Notes: generated by a model from the letters alone, not told the origin. Counted from the first letter of the stretch, positions 34,212 to 43,978 are shown. The stretch: DNA of 64,000 bases from Phycisphaeraceae bacterium D3-23 (GCA_039555135.1 CP114179.1:248001-312000); one strand, 5' to 3'. Made by a program: numbers and translations.

Positions 34212-35816
34212 ATGGACCGCAACAAACTCTGGCGTCGTTATCAGCAATACCTCTGCGACTGCCCGGACGTTGGGCTGTCGCTCGACATCTCCCGGATACC
34301 GTTCACGCCGGCCTTTATGAAGAAGATGGCCCGGCCGATCGCGCTGGCCTACGACGCGATGGCGGGGATCGAGGCCGGCGAAATCGCCAACCCCGACGAG
34401 GGGCGGATGGTCGGCCACTACTGGCTGCGCAACCCGCGGCTCGCGCCGACCGACGCCATCGCCAAGCAGATCCGCAAGGCGCTTCGAGACATCAAGCAGT
34501 TCGCCGACGATGTCCACGCCGGACGCAAAGGCCCGAAGCGCGGCAAGAAGTTCACCGATGTCCTGCAGGTCGGCATCGGCGGCTCGGCGCTGGGCCCGCA
34601 GCTCGTCGCCGACTGCCTGGGCACTGCGAAGGACAAACTCAACGTCCACTTCATGGATAACTCCGACCCCGACGGCATCCAGCGCACGCTCACGCAGCTC
34701 AAAACCAAACTCAAGTCCACCGTCGTCCTCGTCGTCTCCAAGTCCGGCGGCACGCCCGAGACGCGCAACGGCATGCTCGAGACCAAAGCCGCCTTCGAGA
34801 ACGCCGGGCTCGACTTCGCCAAGCACGCCGTGGCCGTGACCGGCGACGGGTCGAAGCTCGACAAGTTCGCGAAGAAAGACAAGTGGCTCGCGCGTTTCCC
34901 CATGTGGGACTGGGTCGGCGGGCGCACCAGCGTCATGAGCGCGGTGGGCCTGTTGCCCGCGGCGCTGCAGGGCATCGACATCGAGGCATTCCTCGGCGGC
35001 GCGGACGCCATGGACCACTGCACCCGTGGTCACGAAACCCAAACCAACCCCGCAGGACTTCTCGCGCTCATGTGGTACCACCAGACCAAGGGCAAGGGCG
35101 GCACCGGCGGCAAGTCCATGGTCGTCCTGCCCTATAAAGACCGCCTGCTCCTGATGTCGCGCTACCTCCAGCAGCTCGTGATGGAGTCGCTGGGCAAAGA
35201 GCACGACCTGGATGGCAAGGCCGTCAACCAGGGCATCGCCGTCTACGGCAACAAGGGCTCCACCGACCAGCACGCCTACGTCCAGCAGCTCCGCGACGGG
35301 CTCAACAACTTCTTCGCGACGTTTATCGTCGTGCTCAAGGACGACGCGATGCCCGGCCGTCGGCGGAAACCCACCGACCCGATCGAGGTCGAGCCCGGCG
35401 TGACCAGCGGCGACTACCTTTCGGGGTTCTGGCAGGGCACGCGCGAGGCGCTCTACGACTCGGGCCGGGCGAGCTTGACGATCACGCTCGACCAGCTCGA
35501 TGCGCGTTCGCTGGGCGCGTTGATCGCGCTCTACGAGCGGGCCGTGGGGCTTTACGCCGAGCTGATTAATGTCAACGCCTACCACCAGCCCGGCGTCGAG
35601 GCGGGCAAGAAGGCGGCGGGCGATGTGCTCGACATCCAGAAGGCGGTGCTCAAGGCCCTCAAGAAACACCCGGGCCGGCTGCACAACTGCGACGAACTCG
35701 CGAATACGATCGGCAAAAGCGACCGCGTCGAAACCGTCTACCACATCCTCAACTACCACGCCGCCAACCACCGCGCCGTCGAACGCGACGGCGACCACTT
35801 CATCTACCACGGGTAG
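34212..35816 (+). CDS. pgi: glucose-6-phosphate isomerase
   Basis: Interconverts glucose-6-phosphate and fructose-6-phosphate. The 534-residue enzyme shows the PGI SIS fold: [52 protein letters not shown] and the active-site His/Glu segment [17 protein letters not shown]. The length is normal for the bacterial single-chain form. The ribosome site is weak (AAGGA...). A likely partner is the ROK kinase at 26183-27154 which would supply glucose-6-phosphate. Confidence 0.95.
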   Translation: MDRNKLWRRYQQYLCDCPDVGLSLDISRIPFTPAFMKKMARPIALAYDAMAGIEAGEIANPDEGRMVGHYWLRNPRLAPTDAIAKQIRKALRDIKQFADDVHAGRKGPKRGKKFTDVLQVGIGGSALGPQLVADCLGTAKDKLNVHFMDNSDPDGIQRTLTQLKTKLKSTVVLVVSKSGGTPETRNGMLETKAAFENAGLDFAKHAVAVTGDGSKLDKFAKKDKWLARFPMWDWVGGRTSVMSAVGLLPAALQGIDIEAFLGGADAMDHCTRGHETQTNPAGLLALMWYHQTKGKGGTGGKSMVVLPYKDRLLLMSRYLQQLVMESLGKEHDLDGKAVNQGIAVYGNKGSTDQHAYVQQLRDGLNNFFATFIVVLKDDAMPGRRRKPTDPIEVEPGVTSGDYLSGFWQGTREALYDSGRASLTITLDQLDARSLGALIALYERAVGLYAELINVNAYHQPGVEAGKKAAGDVLDIQKAVLKALKKHPGRLHNCDELANTIGKSDRVETVYHILNYHAANHRAVERDGDHFIYHG

Positions 35817-35859
35817 GCGCATACAAAACATCGCGGCATCGAAAGCTGCAACCGCGTTC

Positions 35860-35895
35860 CGTAGGGTGGGTGGAGCGAGTCCGCGAGCGATACTC
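35860..35895. repeat. single arm of family 3 palindromic element
   Basis: CGTAGGGTGGGTGGAGCGAG and CCGCGAGCGATAC match one arm of the element at 7196-7304. No second arm is recognised nearby. Confidence 0.6.
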
Positions 35896-35978
35896 ACTAC
35901 GCGCTACCCGTTACGCCCGGTATCGGGTGCCACACAGCGGCCCCGCTCGGGATGGCTGCTGTATGCGCAAGGTCAATC

Positions 35979-36054
35979 GCCCGCAGCAAACCTGCTGCGC
36001 GGGTGTTTGTCATTTCGTAAATCCCAATCCCCGCGCAGCAGGTTTGCTGCGGGC
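35979..36054. repeat. REP-like palindrome (variant loop) within a larger inverted repeat
   Basis: GCCCGCAGCAAACCTGCTGC and CGCGCAGCAGGTTTGCTGCG share the outer bases of the RAYT-linked REPs but differ in the core. It is nested between GGGTGCCACACA (35927-35938) and TGTGTGGCACCC (36108-36119), a further inverted pair. The whole 35817-36123 gap between pgi and the HEAT gene is thus made of repeats. Confidence 0.75.
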
Positions 36055-36123
36055 TATTGATCGTGTTTTTTACGTGCTTCACACCGCAGCCCTGCGGACA
36101 GGGCAGTTGTGTGGCACCCAAAA

Positions 36124-38256
36124 TCACGGCCCCAACAACCGATCAAACCAGAACGGATTCCCGCGGGCCGGCAGGTCGCGCATCGGCCAGCCCTCGGGGT
36201 AATACGTCGGCTCAGCGGCGGGCTCATCGGCCACCGGCCCGTCCGACGGATCAGTGCCGTCCACCAAGTCGCCCTCCCCATTGATCGGCGGACGTGGCAC
36301 GATGACGCCGGGCACCTCAACCTCCGTCTCCGGCGGCGGGACACGCCGATAGCTCATCGCGAAGGGGGCGCTATCACTCAGCGCCTCGATCCGCGGCGGG
36401 AAGCTCTGGTCCAGCGCCGCGCCCAGCGACAGCGCCGAAGCGACCCGCCAACGCACACTCGCCGACCGCGAGGCGGTGAGCATCTTCGGTACCGCGTCAT
36501 ACGTCCCCGTCCACAGCGTCGTGCGGCCGACCTCGATGCTTAGCCACGGGTCGCGCCCCCAAGCGCCCTCGAGCGTCAGTCGTGATGCGTCTGCGCCAGA
36601 ATCCCCCAACACGCCGAGTGCCTGCAGCGCCGCACGTCGCCCGAGCAGATCGTCAATCTCACCGATCGAGCCACGCCGGTTCACATACCGCAACACCGGG
36701 TCGGCCACGCGCTCGTCGCCCAGCATGGCCAGCGCGAGTAGGCCATAGCCCAGCACCACTTCGTCGCCACCCTGCAGCCGACCCAGTTCCTCGGTCAACA
36801 CCGGGACGTACTGCGGGTCGGCCGTCAGCCCTAGCGCCAGCGCACACGCCGCGCGGTAGCCCATCGGCTCGTCCATGTCCGCGATCGCCCGTGCCAGGCG
36901 TTGACCAAACCGACGCTTCAGCCGGTCGAGCTGGATCCCCCGCAAGTGTTCGCGCGGCCAGGCGTCGTAGAGCGCCGTCCCCTCCGTCTCGCGACGGATC
37001 AATAGGCCGATCGCGATCGCGGTGTAGCTGCGTACGTCGTTTTCAGATTGACGTTCGAGCAGGTCCGCCGCCGTCAGGTCCGCGCCCTCTTCGTGCGGCT
37101 CGGCCTCGTCGGCGGGGATGATCGTGTAGCCCCGCAGCAGGTCGTACAGCCGATCCAAATCCTCGGGCCCGGCATCACTGTGCAGCGCAAACGCGATCGC
37201 ATCGACCCCGCGGTTGAAGTCCAACACCCCCGCGCGGTTGCCCGCCATCGCCCGGCGAAGCAGCGTCTCGCGCAGCTCCAGCCGGTCACGCAGCGACTCG
37301 GGCGGCGGCAGCACCGCCAATGTCTGCAGCGCCGCGAGCCGCGTCTCCATCGAGAGCCGTGTCGGCGACGAGCCGTGCGATGTCCCGTCCGGCTGAGCAC
37401 GGATCGCGGCGTAGCCCGGCAGCTCGCGCACCGACGGGTAGTAACGCAGCACCTGCACCAGCCAGTCCGTCCCCCCGCTGCGCTCGACAAAGCCCCGGCT
37501 CAGTAACACCTGCGACAGCACGAACGGGCTGGCGATGTTCTCCATCGCCCACCGATACATCGCATCGCGCCGCTGCGGGTCGATCGCGGCGTCGTGCCGT
37601 GTCACCGCCCACACCGCCATACGTTTGACCTCGGCCGATGTCTCGATATCCGTCAACAAAGCCGACAGCGCCGACAGATGGCCCTCCGCCAGTGCCGGCA
37701 GTAAACCGATCCCCCCCACACGCGATACCTGCTCACGCTCGGGTAACGCGATCGGCTCAGCCAACTTCGCCCGCGCACGCTCCGTATCCAGCAGCCCCAG
37801 CGCCACCCAGCACGCACACCGCACCGACTCGTCCGGGTCATCGATCAGCCAGCCCGACGCCCACCGGTCTTCGGGAACCGGCTCGTCGGGCCAGCCCAGG
37901 ATCGCGTCCTCCAACGGCGTATGCCCGATCCGCGCCAGCGCAATCACCGCCTGCTCACGCACCCGCGCATCGGTGTCGTCCAGCATCGGCAACAGCGCAT
38001 CGATCGCGTCCCCGCGGAAACGCCGCGTCGGCGGGCTGTTGACCGGCAACTCGCGCTCGGCGACCGACTCGCGCAGATACGTTTGGCCGTGCGCCTCCCA
38101 CCAGTACACCCACGAAAACGCGTAGTCGAACACCCCCGCCGCGTCCGCGCCGCGGTCGATCCGCAGGTCCAACGGCTGCGCCGCCGCACCCCACCCCATC
38201 ACCAGCAGCCCCACTGCCAGCACCGCAATCCATTGCCTGTGCATCCGCTTGCGCAT
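36124..38256 (-). CDS. exported HEAT-repeat protein
   Basis: A 710-residue secreted protein. Signal peptide: MHRQWIAVLAVGLLVMGWGAAAQ. The body is a series of HEAT-like helical pairs (for example IDALLPMLDDTDARVREQAV and ALARIGHTPLEDAILGWPDE; later YVPVLTEELGRLQGGDEVVL and LALAMLGDERVADPVLRYVN). Such solenoids mediate protein-protein contacts. The C-terminal tail has Pro-rich segments. The start overlaps the stop of the SIMPL gene (TAGTGATG), so the two are translationally coupled. No enzymatic role is implied. Confidence 0.7.
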   Translation of the reverse strand: MRKRMHRQWIAVLAVGLLVMGWGAAAQPLDLRIDRGADAAGVFDYAFSWVYWWEAHGQTYLRESVAERELPVNSPPTRRFRGDAIDALLPMLDDTDARVREQAVIALARIGHTPLEDAILGWPDEPVPEDRWASGWLIDDPDESVRCACWVALGLLDTERARAKLAEPIALPEREQVSRVGGIGLLPALAEGHLSALSALLTDIETSAEVKRMAVWAVTRHDAAIDPQRRDAMYRWAMENIASPFVLSQVLLSRGFVERSGGTDWLVQVLRYYPSVRELPGYAAIRAQPDGTSHGSSPTRLSMETRLAALQTLAVLPPPESLRDRLELRETLLRRAMAGNRAGVLDFNRGVDAIAFALHSDAGPEDLDRLYDLLRGYTIIPADEAEPHEEGADLTAADLLERQSENDVRSYTAIAIGLLIRRETEGTALYDAWPREHLRGIQLDRLKRRFGQRLARAIADMDEPMGYRAACALALGLTADPQYVPVLTEELGRLQGGDEVVLGYGLLALAMLGDERVADPVLRYVNRRGSIGEIDDLLGRRAALQALGVLGDSGADASRLTLEGAWGRDPWLSIEVGRTTLWTGTYDAVPKMLTASRSASVRWRVASALSLGAALDQSFPPRIEALSDSAPFAMSYRRVPPPETEVEVPGVIVPRPPINGEGDLVDGTDPSDGPVADEPAAEPTYYPEGWPMRDLPARGNPFWFDRLLGP

Positions 38257-38258
38257 CA

Positions 38259-39002
38259 CTACTCCGGCTGAACCAGCTCAAACACGATCTCCACCCGCGA
38301 GATCACACTGATCGCGCCCCGGCGGAAACCGACCTCATCCCCGCCGTTCCCAAACCGCGCGCCCGCGTTCGTGTTGCTCAGCGCGTTGTTCAGGTCGTAG
38401 CCCGCCGTCCGCGTGCTCGACTCGACGATCTCCAGGGGCCGCCCCACCACCACGCCCAACGCCTCCGCCATCTCTTCGGCCTTGGCCCGTGCGATACGCA
38501 CCGCGTCGACCCGCGCTTCGCGTTTCATCGCCCGCACCTGCGTCGCGTTGTAGTCCATATGAAAGTCCACCCGCGCCGTCGCCAGCTTTGTGAGCAACTC
38601 GTCGAAGTCGTCAAAGTCACGCAGCAGGAGCACCACCGACCGCCGAAGTTCGTAGTGCCGAAACGCCCCGCGCTCGCCCCGGGGGCCGCGCTCGTAGACC
38701 CGCTCGACCGAGACGGGCCCGACGATAATGTCGTCCGCATCGATATCAACATCGTCCGCGACCTCCAGGATCGCGTCGTACCGCTCGTCGTTCCGCGCCT
38801 TCGCAGCCATCGGGTCGATGTGCGTATCCTCGATCGTGATGTGCCACTCAATAAAGTCCGGAGAGGCCTCCAACTCGGCTGCGCCGGAAACGGAAATCGT
38901 CGCCAGCGTGTCCTCCGTCCACTGCCGGCCTTGCGCGGAGGCGGAGGCGCCAATCAACAGCAAGACACAAAACGCTGCACAGCTGCGGGTCCATCCTGGC
39001 AT
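38259..39002 (-). CDS. SIMPL domain-containing secreted protein (DUF541)
   Basis: A 247-residue protein with signal peptide (CAAFCVLLLIGASASAQG) and a DUF541/SIMPL domain. Family traits: 'ISVSGAAELEASPDFIEWHI', 'MKREARVDAVRIARAKAEEMAEALG' and the ending 'VISRVEIVFELVQ'. SIMPL proteins are periplasmic or outer-membrane-associated; their function is mostly unknown. AAAGGA lies 6 bases before the ATG. It is followed by the HEAT-repeat gene, and both are exported, so they may act together at the cell surface. Confidence 0.8.
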   Translation of the reverse strand: MPGWTRSCAAFCVLLLIGASASAQGRQWTEDTLATISVSGAAELEASPDFIEWHITIEDTHIDPMAAKARNDERYDAILEVADDVDIDADDIIVGPVSVERVYERGPRGERGAFRHYELRRSVVLLLRDFDDFDELLTKLATARVDFHMDYNATQVRAMKREARVDAVRIARAKAEEMAEALGVVVGRPLEIVESSTRTAGYDLNNALSNTNAGARFGNGGDEVGFRRGAISVISRVEIVFELVQPE

Positions 39003-39176
39003 CGCCGATCCTTTCGTAGGAGGTCCGGGTGACGCCCGGCTTCCGATAATCATCGGCGCACACCGGACCCCCGTCAACACAATTCGCAAGACGCCCCGAT
39101 ATCGATAAGTAGAAACCGATCTACATCCGCGTGAAGCCCACGAATCCCATACGTGGGTGCCCCCCGAAAGCCCCCC

Positions 39177-39992
39177 ATGACCCAGGCCCTGAGCCCGCCC
39201 AACACGCCCCGCCCCGACGCCGCTGTGCTCGATCGCGAACGGGCCTTCTTCGACAAGCACTACGCCGACGAGGCCGACGCCGGGATCGCGCCGCTCACCG
39301 ACTTCGACAAGCTCCGCTACACCGACCCGCCCGCCGACACCATCTTCCCGCGCGAATACTACTACCACCTGCTCGCGCCGCTCAAGGGCAAACGCGTCCT
39401 CGAGATCGCCGCAGGCAACGGCATCGACGCCGCCATCCTCACGCACAACGGCGCACAACTCGCCGCCTACGACCTCTCGCACAACTCGATCGATATGGTC
39501 AACCAGCGCTGCCGCGTCAACAACACAGCCGACCGATTGCGCACCCAGGTCACGGGCGACTTCCAATATGCCTTCCCCGGCGAGACCTTCGACCACATCG
39601 TCGGCTACGCCGCCCTCCACCACCTGCCCGACCTCGCCTCGCTCTCGCAGCAGGTGTACGACCGCCTCAACCCCGGCGGCTGTGCCGTCTTCGCCGAGCC
39701 GGTCCTCAACTCTAAGCTTCTGGGCCTCGCCCGACGCTGCGTTCCGCTGGGCATCGACGACATGACGGATGACGAACGCCCCATGACCGACCGCGACCTC
39801 GCCGACTTCGCCAGCCCCTTCGACCGCGTCCAGAGGCGATACTTCCAAGTCACCAGCCGCGTCTGGCGCCTATGGCCCAACCGGTGGGGGCTCGCCGTCG
39901 CGTTGCATAAACTAGACCACGGCCTCATGAAGCTCCCCGGCATGTCCCGTCTCGCAACGGTCTGCGTCACCGCCATGCATCGCGACCGCTGA
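39177..39992 (+). CDS. class I SAM-dependent methyltransferase
   Basis: A 271-residue methyltransferase. SAM-binding motif I is RVLEIAAGNGIDAAILTHNG, motif II-like AYDLSHNSIDMV, then the post-motif FDHIVGYAALHHLPDLASL, followed by LNPGGCAVFAEP. These are features of the UbiE/Coq5-like (Methyltransf_11/25) group. The substrate is unknown. No clear ribosome site precedes the ATG, and a GTG 24 bases upstream is possible. Confidence 0.8.
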   Translation: MTQALSPPNTPRPDAAVLDRERAFFDKHYADEADAGIAPLTDFDKLRYTDPPADTIFPREYYYHLLAPLKGKRVLEIAAGNGIDAAILTHNGAQLAAYDLSHNSIDMVNQRCRVNNTADRLRTQVTGDFQYAFPGETFDHIVGYAALHHLPDLASLSQQVYDRLNPGGCAVFAEPVLNSKLLGLARRCVPLGIDDMTDDERPMTDRDLADFASPFDRVQRRYFQVTSRVWRLWPNRWGLAVALHKLDHGLMKLPGMSRLATVCVTAMHRDR

Positions 39993-40071
39993 AAGTGTTT
40001 CGACGACGCTGAATCCAACCCCAACGCATTCGCGAATAGCACTCCGGAAACCCCTCCCCGGAGCAATCGAC

Positions 40072-40758
40072 ATGCGTCACTTCACACCCCTCGCCCTCGC
40101 CGCCACCCTGCTCGTCAATGCTACCGCCTCGGCGGAGGATGAGCCCGCCCCCGATCTGGCGCAAGACACCGCCGAAGCTGGCCAAGCCCCCGACTTCGAA
40201 ATCATCATGGAGTCCCCGCAGCCCGAGGGCTGGCCCGAGCCTGGGCCCGCATTCGAGATCGCCGTCAAGCACTACCCCGCCTACCGCGCGGCCGTGAAAG
40301 AAGGCGGCAACGGGTTCTGGCCGCTGTTCCGACACATCTCCGACCGAGACATCCCCATGACCGCACCCGTCGAGATGGAAATGGAAGTTGACAAAGGCCG
40401 ATACCGCATGACCAGCATGGCCTTCCTCTACCAGTCCCTCGATGTGGGGGAAACCGGCGAAGTCGAAAACGGCGTCGAGGTCATTGATTACCCCGCACTC
40501 AGCGTCGTCAGCTTCGGCAGCAACGGCAACTACAACCAAGACACGATCGACGAGATCCTCGACGAGATCGATGCCTACCTCGACACTGTCAGCGAGGACT
40601 GGCAGCCCACCGGCCAGATGCGCGTCATGGGCTACAACAGCCCGATGATCCGGGCCGACCGCCGCTACTATGAAGTCCAAGTGGTGATCGAGGCGGTGGA
40701 AGATCGCGATGAGGCAGAGCCCGCCGAAACACCCGCCGATGCAGCAGATCAGGGCTAA
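40072..40758 (+). CDS. exported SOUL domain heme-binding-like protein
   Basis: A 228-residue exported protein: signal peptide MRHFTPLALAATLLVNATAS. It has a SOUL/HEBP domain whose marks are EIAVKHYPAYRAA, DIPMTAPVEMEM, MRVMGYNSPM and RRYYEVQVVIEA. SOUL proteins bind heme or related tetrapyrroles in some organisms. The usual binding residues are not certain here. It lies just upstream of the tRNA-Thr cluster. Confidence 0.8.
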   Translation: MRHFTPLALAATLLVNATASAEDEPAPDLAQDTAEAGQAPDFEIIMESPQPEGWPEPGPAFEIAVKHYPAYRAAVKEGGNGFWPLFRHISDRDIPMTAPVEMEMEVDKGRYRMTSMAFLYQSLDVGETGEVENGVEVIDYPALSVVSFGSNGNYNQDTIDEILDEIDAYLDTVSEDWQPTGQMRVMGYNSPMIRADRRYYEVQVVIEAVEDRDEAEPAETPADAADQG

Positions 40759-40840
40759 CACCGCGCCTCCCTCAACCCCCAAAATCTCCTGACCCCCGCT
40801 TGGCACCCCGAGCGGGGGTCGTCTACAATGCCCGGCTATC

Positions 40841-40912
40841 GCCACCGTAGCTCAGTGGTAGAGCAGAGCTTTCGTAAAGCTCAGGTCGCTGGTTCAAATC
40901 CAGTCGGTGGCT
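40841..40912 (+). tRNA. tRNA-Thr (CGT)
   Basis: Cloverleaf with acceptor GCCACCG/CGGTGGC, anticodon stem GAGCT/AGCTC and loop TTCGTAA giving anticodon CGU, and the T-arm CTGGTTCAAATCCAG. Confidence 0.95.
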
Positions 40913-40939
40913 TGCCCCCTCGCCTCGACAACACCCCCC

Positions 40940-41012
40940 GCCACCGTAGCTCAATTGGCAGAGCAGCGGTTTTGTAAACCGCAGGTTACCGGTTCGATTC
41001 CGGTCGGTGGCT
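40940..41012 (+). tRNA. tRNA-Thr (TGT), integration site of a mobile element
   Basis: Acceptor GCCACCG/CGGTGGC, anticodon stem GCGGT/ACCGC with loop TTTGTAA (anticodon UGU), T-arm CCGGTTCGATTCCGG. The 3' half is duplicated at 50192-50237, so the integrated element keeps the tRNA intact. Confidence 0.95.
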
Positions 41013-41013
41013 T
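40968..41013 (+). other. attL, 46-bp core in tRNA-Thr 3' half
   Basis: Identical to 50192-50237, from the anticodon stem through the last base after the tRNA. The direct repeat marks the left boundary of the integrated element. Confidence 0.9.
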
Positions 41014-41021
41014 GAGTGGAA

Positions 41022-41046
41022 AACCCCGCAAAACGCGGGGTTTTTT
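41022..41046 (+). terminator. rho-independent terminator downstream of tRNA-Thr
   Basis: AACCCCGC AAAAC GCGGGGTT with TTTT, nine bases inside the element. It would end the tRNA transcript before the integrase. Confidence 0.85.
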
Positions 41047-41115
41047 CATGCCCGCGTGCAGCGTTGCCCGCCCGAGGTATGCTGGTTGTGTACTTTCCCG
41101 CGACACTTACACGTT

Positions 41116-42309
41116 ATGGCAAAGACCCAGACCAAGCCGCCCCGTAAGAACGCCGCCCCCGGCAAGCCGCACCCATCCTTCGAGTTGACCCCGCACCCAT
41201 CGGGCAGGTGGCGGAAGATTCACAAGGGTGTGGCCTACTACTTCGGCAGCATCGACGACCACGTTGCCGCCCACAAGAAGTTCCTCCACGACTGGCCATT
41301 CATCGTCGCCGGCAAGGTGCCGCCCCCCATGCAGGGCGACAACGCGAAGCCCGAGGACTACACATCCCTCCGCGACGCGATCAATATCTTCCTCGACGAC
41401 ATCGAAGAACGACACGAGCAGGGCGAGGTCAAGCACCGCTACCGCCGCGACCTGGAACACACCGCCCGGCTGATTCTCAAAGCCGTGGACCCCGCGCGCG
41501 ACTTCGAGACGATCGTGGCCGCCGACTTCAAAGCCATGCGGGCCGAGTTTGCCAAGGGGCGGTCGCTACAGACCCTGAAGAACCACATCGTCCGATCGCG
41601 GTCCATCTTCAAGTGGCTGGTCGATGATGGCGTCCGCAACGCCCCGCTTCAATACGGCCGACAGTTCAGCGTGCCACGCGCTCGCGCGGTTCGCATCGAG
41701 CGACGCCGCAAGGGCGACCGGGCATTCACCCGCGACGAGATACACGCCCTCCTCGACGCAAAGCCCAACGTGCATCTTCGGGCACAGATCATGCTCGCCC
41801 TCAATTGCGGGTACGGCCCCGAGGACTGCGCCGACCTGCACCTTGACGACGTTGACCACGGGATGCTCGAAGTCGCGCGGACCAAGACGGGGTTCTGTCG
41901 GCGGGCCGTGTTGTGGAGCGAAACGCTCAAGGCCCTCGACGACTCGCTGGCGAAGCGGCCGACCCCCACCGCCGACGACGCCAAGGAAGCATTCTTCATC
42001 ACGACCAAGGGACGCCGCGTGCAGCACGGCAAGACCTACGCCATCGTGCAGGCGTTCAAGCGGCTCAAGGACCGTGCAGGCGTTGGAGAGGACGGGCAGG
42101 GGCTCTATGCGTGCAGGCACAGCTACCGCACCTGTACGGACGAGCTGGTCGACCGTGGAGCTGTTGACCTAACGATGGGATGGGCACCGGACAAGGACAT
42201 GAGGAACACATACGTCTCGCCCATGAGCGTGAAGCGTGCCCGGCTCAAGGCCGTGGCCGACCACGTACACGACTGGCTGTTCGAGAAGGAGGACGCCGGC
42301 GACGACTAG
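41116..42309 (+). CDS. tyrosine recombinase / integrase
   Basis: A 397-residue integrase likely responsible for insertion in tRNA-Thr. An N-terminal arm-binding-like region is followed by a SAM-like core-binding domain (LRDAINIFLDDIEERHEQG ... LKNHIVRSRSIFKWLVDDG) and the catalytic domain. The C-terminal signature RHSYRT (about residues 334-339) and the nucleophile Tyr366 (RNTYVSPM) are visible. The box-I arginine is not: the region reads LNCGYGPEDCADLHLDD, a variant I recognise from planctomycete integrases. A basic N-terminus (AKTQTKPPRKN) is present. The gene is adjacent to attL. Confidence 0.88.
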   Translation: MAKTQTKPPRKNAAPGKPHPSFELTPHPSGRWRKIHKGVAYYFGSIDDHVAAHKKFLHDWPFIVAGKVPPPMQGDNAKPEDYTSLRDAINIFLDDIEERHEQGEVKHRYRRDLEHTARLILKAVDPARDFETIVAADFKAMRAEFAKGRSLQTLKNHIVRSRSIFKWLVDDGVRNAPLQYGRQFSVPRARAVRIERRRKGDRAFTRDEIHALLDAKPNVHLRAQIMLALNCGYGPEDCADLHLDDVDHGMLEVARTKTGFCRRAVLWSETLKALDDSLAKRPTPTADDAKEAFFITTKGRRVQHGKTYAIVQAFKRLKDRAGVGEDGQGLYACRHSYRTCTDELVDRGAVDLTMGWAPDKDMRNTYVSPMSVKRARLKAVADHVHDWLFEKEDAGDD

Positions 42310-42431
42310 GCCCCAGCCCGGCCGCATGAACATCACCGTGTGTCCGCCTGGACACAAAGCGAGCCCGCCGAGTGTGTGGCACCTGGCGAGCTCTAACCAA
42401 CACTGCGACCACTTTTTCAGGAACAATCGCA

Positions 42432-42872
42432 ATGCAAGCTATCTCTCATTCTACCAGCATCACCCCCATCTCCCCCACGGCCGACATCATGGCCGACCCG
42501 TTACACAACCTGTCCACACCGAGCCGCACGGAGCAACGCCGCGCCGAGGTAGACCGCGCCGTCGCCGAGATTGTCGAAGCGGCCGAGGCCGTCGGGTGGG
42601 TCGTCGAAGGCGACAGGACGTTCTCGAACGGCGCGTCGAGATACCTGGATATGAAGCTCACCAACGGCGTCGCCATCACGCTGCGGGTCGCCGACCACTG
42701 CCCGAGCCGGGCGCTTGGCGTCGCCGGCGACAGGCCCATGCTCATCAGCATCATCGGCATCCCCGGCGGGCTCTCACACGCAAAGGCCTGGCTCAATCGC
42801 ATGGCCGCGCAGGTCAACCGTGTGCGTCGTGGTGAGACGCACAAGGCCCGGCTGCGCGTATCGGCCGCGTGA
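42432..42872 (+). CDS. hypothetical protein of the integrated element
   Basis: A 146-residue protein, no family recognised. The N-terminal ~30 residues are Ser/Thr/Ile-rich and disordered; then a helix (RAEVDRAVAEIVEAAEAVGW), a beta segment (LDMKLTNGVAITLRVADHCP) and a C-terminal basic helix (AKAWLNRMAAQVNRVRRGET). CAGGAA lies nine bases before the ATG. The following 450 bp carry no gene I can support; they end in a terminator hairpin at 43231-43265. Confidence 0.55.
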   Translation: MQAISHSTSITPISPTADIMADPLHNLSTPSRTEQRRAEVDRAVAEIVEAAEAVGWVVEGDRTFSNGASRYLDMKLTNGVAITLRVADHCPSRALGVAGDRPMLISIIGIPGGLSHAKAWLNRMAAQVNRVRRGETHKARLRVSAA

Positions 42873-43230
42873 CACCACCTCCGTCTCGGCCAGCGCCGGG
42901 GCGGGGGATTGTGGACGGCCTGTGGAAGAGAAGTCGCGTAGAGTCGCATCGGTTGACGCGCCACAAATGCCGCTGAAAAGCAGGTATCTTCGGGCCAATT
43001 CCACTACATCGGCCCGCGACTATGACCTACCCCACTAAATCTAGTGTAAGCCACTTGCACCCGGCAGCTCTGCCCGATAGAGTATATCCAGCGTCAGCCG
43101 AACCCCTCACCTTGCCCGGGTGGGGGCAGGCGAATCGCGACTTGGGCGTGCAGGCCCGTTTCGGTCTGCACTATCACGCCCCTGTTGCGAGTCCCCGGCA
43201 ATGCGAATCAAGACCCAACTCAAAAACAAA

Positions 43231-43265
43231 CCCCGCCACGGCCGAAGCCGTGGGCGGGGCTTTTT
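43231..43265 (+). terminator. hairpin terminator in intergenic region
   Basis: CCCCGCCACGGC CGAA GCCGTGGGCGGGG, one bulged base, then TTTTT. It may end a short transcript from the 43000-43230 region or the upstream gene. Confidence 0.7.
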
Positions 43266-43325
43266 CGTGTCCGTCGCGCCAACGACGGACGGTTATTCAC
43301 CCTGTCCCTGGTATTGGAAACACAG

Positions 43326-43610
43326 ATGAACCCCTCAACACTAACCGTCCCTGACTCCGGCTGCAAGCTTGTCGATAGGCAAGCCCTTATCCGCCTCCTA
43401 GGCGGCGGTGAAGACCTCGCCGACAAGTTCATCGGGGCCCACCTCGACCACTTCACGGACTTGAACAAGGGGGCCAGCCGTCGCCGCCTGGTCATCAGCC
43501 GCGCCAAGCTCGACCGGATCCTGCTCGGCGACCTCGACCCCCTCGAGCAGGCCCTGGCCGACCCCAAGCCCAAGGCCAAGGTCCGCAAGCCGCGTCGTCA
43601 ACATATCTAA
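43326..43610 (+). CDS. small DNA-binding protein, possible excisionase
   Basis: A 94-residue protein. It begins MNPSTLTVPDSGCKLVDRQA, then a compact helical body (LIRLLGGGEDLADKFIGAHL) and a basic C-terminus (KPKAKVRKPRRQH). The order 'ALIRLLGGG...RRLVISRAKLDRIL' resembles excisionase/MerR-like winged helices in layout, and the position near the integrase fits a recombination directionality factor. This is inference, with no diagnostic motif. Confidence 0.5.
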   Translation: MNPSTLTVPDSGCKLVDRQALIRLLGGGEDLADKFIGAHLDHFTDLNKGASRRRLVISRAKLDRILLGDLDPLEQALADPKPKAKVRKPRRQHI

Positions 43611-43665
43611 ACCACCCCGCCGGCTCCGCTTTGGAGAAGGTACGCCGCGCGCGGAGCTGGTCTAA

Positions 43666-43709
43666 ACAAAAAAACACCCCCGTGCTGTGTTGTGGCAGCG
43701 CACGGGGGC
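43666..43709 (-). terminator. strong hairpin with minus-strand T tract
   Basis: GCCCCCGTGC and its partner GCACGGGGGT close a 15-nt loop and, on the minus strand, are followed by GTTTTTTTGTTT. The orientation is opposite to all genes of the element, so it could protect it from antisense transcription or act on the plus strand as a hairpin only. Confidence 0.55.
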
Positions 43710-43723
43710 GAAAGCTGTAGACC

Positions 43724-43978
43724 ATGATTGTATCGACCAACCCTCAAAACATCAATGATGCTCCGCCGCGCCCGCCGCTAATCGAGTTCAAGTTTGGACC
43801 CTTGCACGGGACGCGCATGCGTATCGTCGGCGAGCCCGACGAGCTCACGTTTATCGCCCACGGCAAGCGGTGTGTGTACTGCCGCGTAACCACCGACGAC
43901 GGGCCGGTCTACCACGACCGCGACGACTGGTACGACTTCGATACCGAGCCGTACAGCGAGACCGGGGGGGGGGTATGA
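43724..43978 (+). CDS. small hypothetical protein
   Basis: An 84-residue acidic protein (FKFGPLHGTRMRIVGEPDEL, then YHDRDDWYDFDTEPYSETGG). Its stop overlaps the start of the primase/helicase gene (ATGA), showing translational coupling and supporting its reality. No known family. No cysteine motif beyond a lone CVYC pair. Confidence 0.6.
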   Translation: MIVSTNPQNINDAPPRPPLIEFKFGPLHGTRMRIVGEPDELTFIAHGKRCVYCRVTTDDGPVYHDRDDWYDFDTEPYSETGGGV

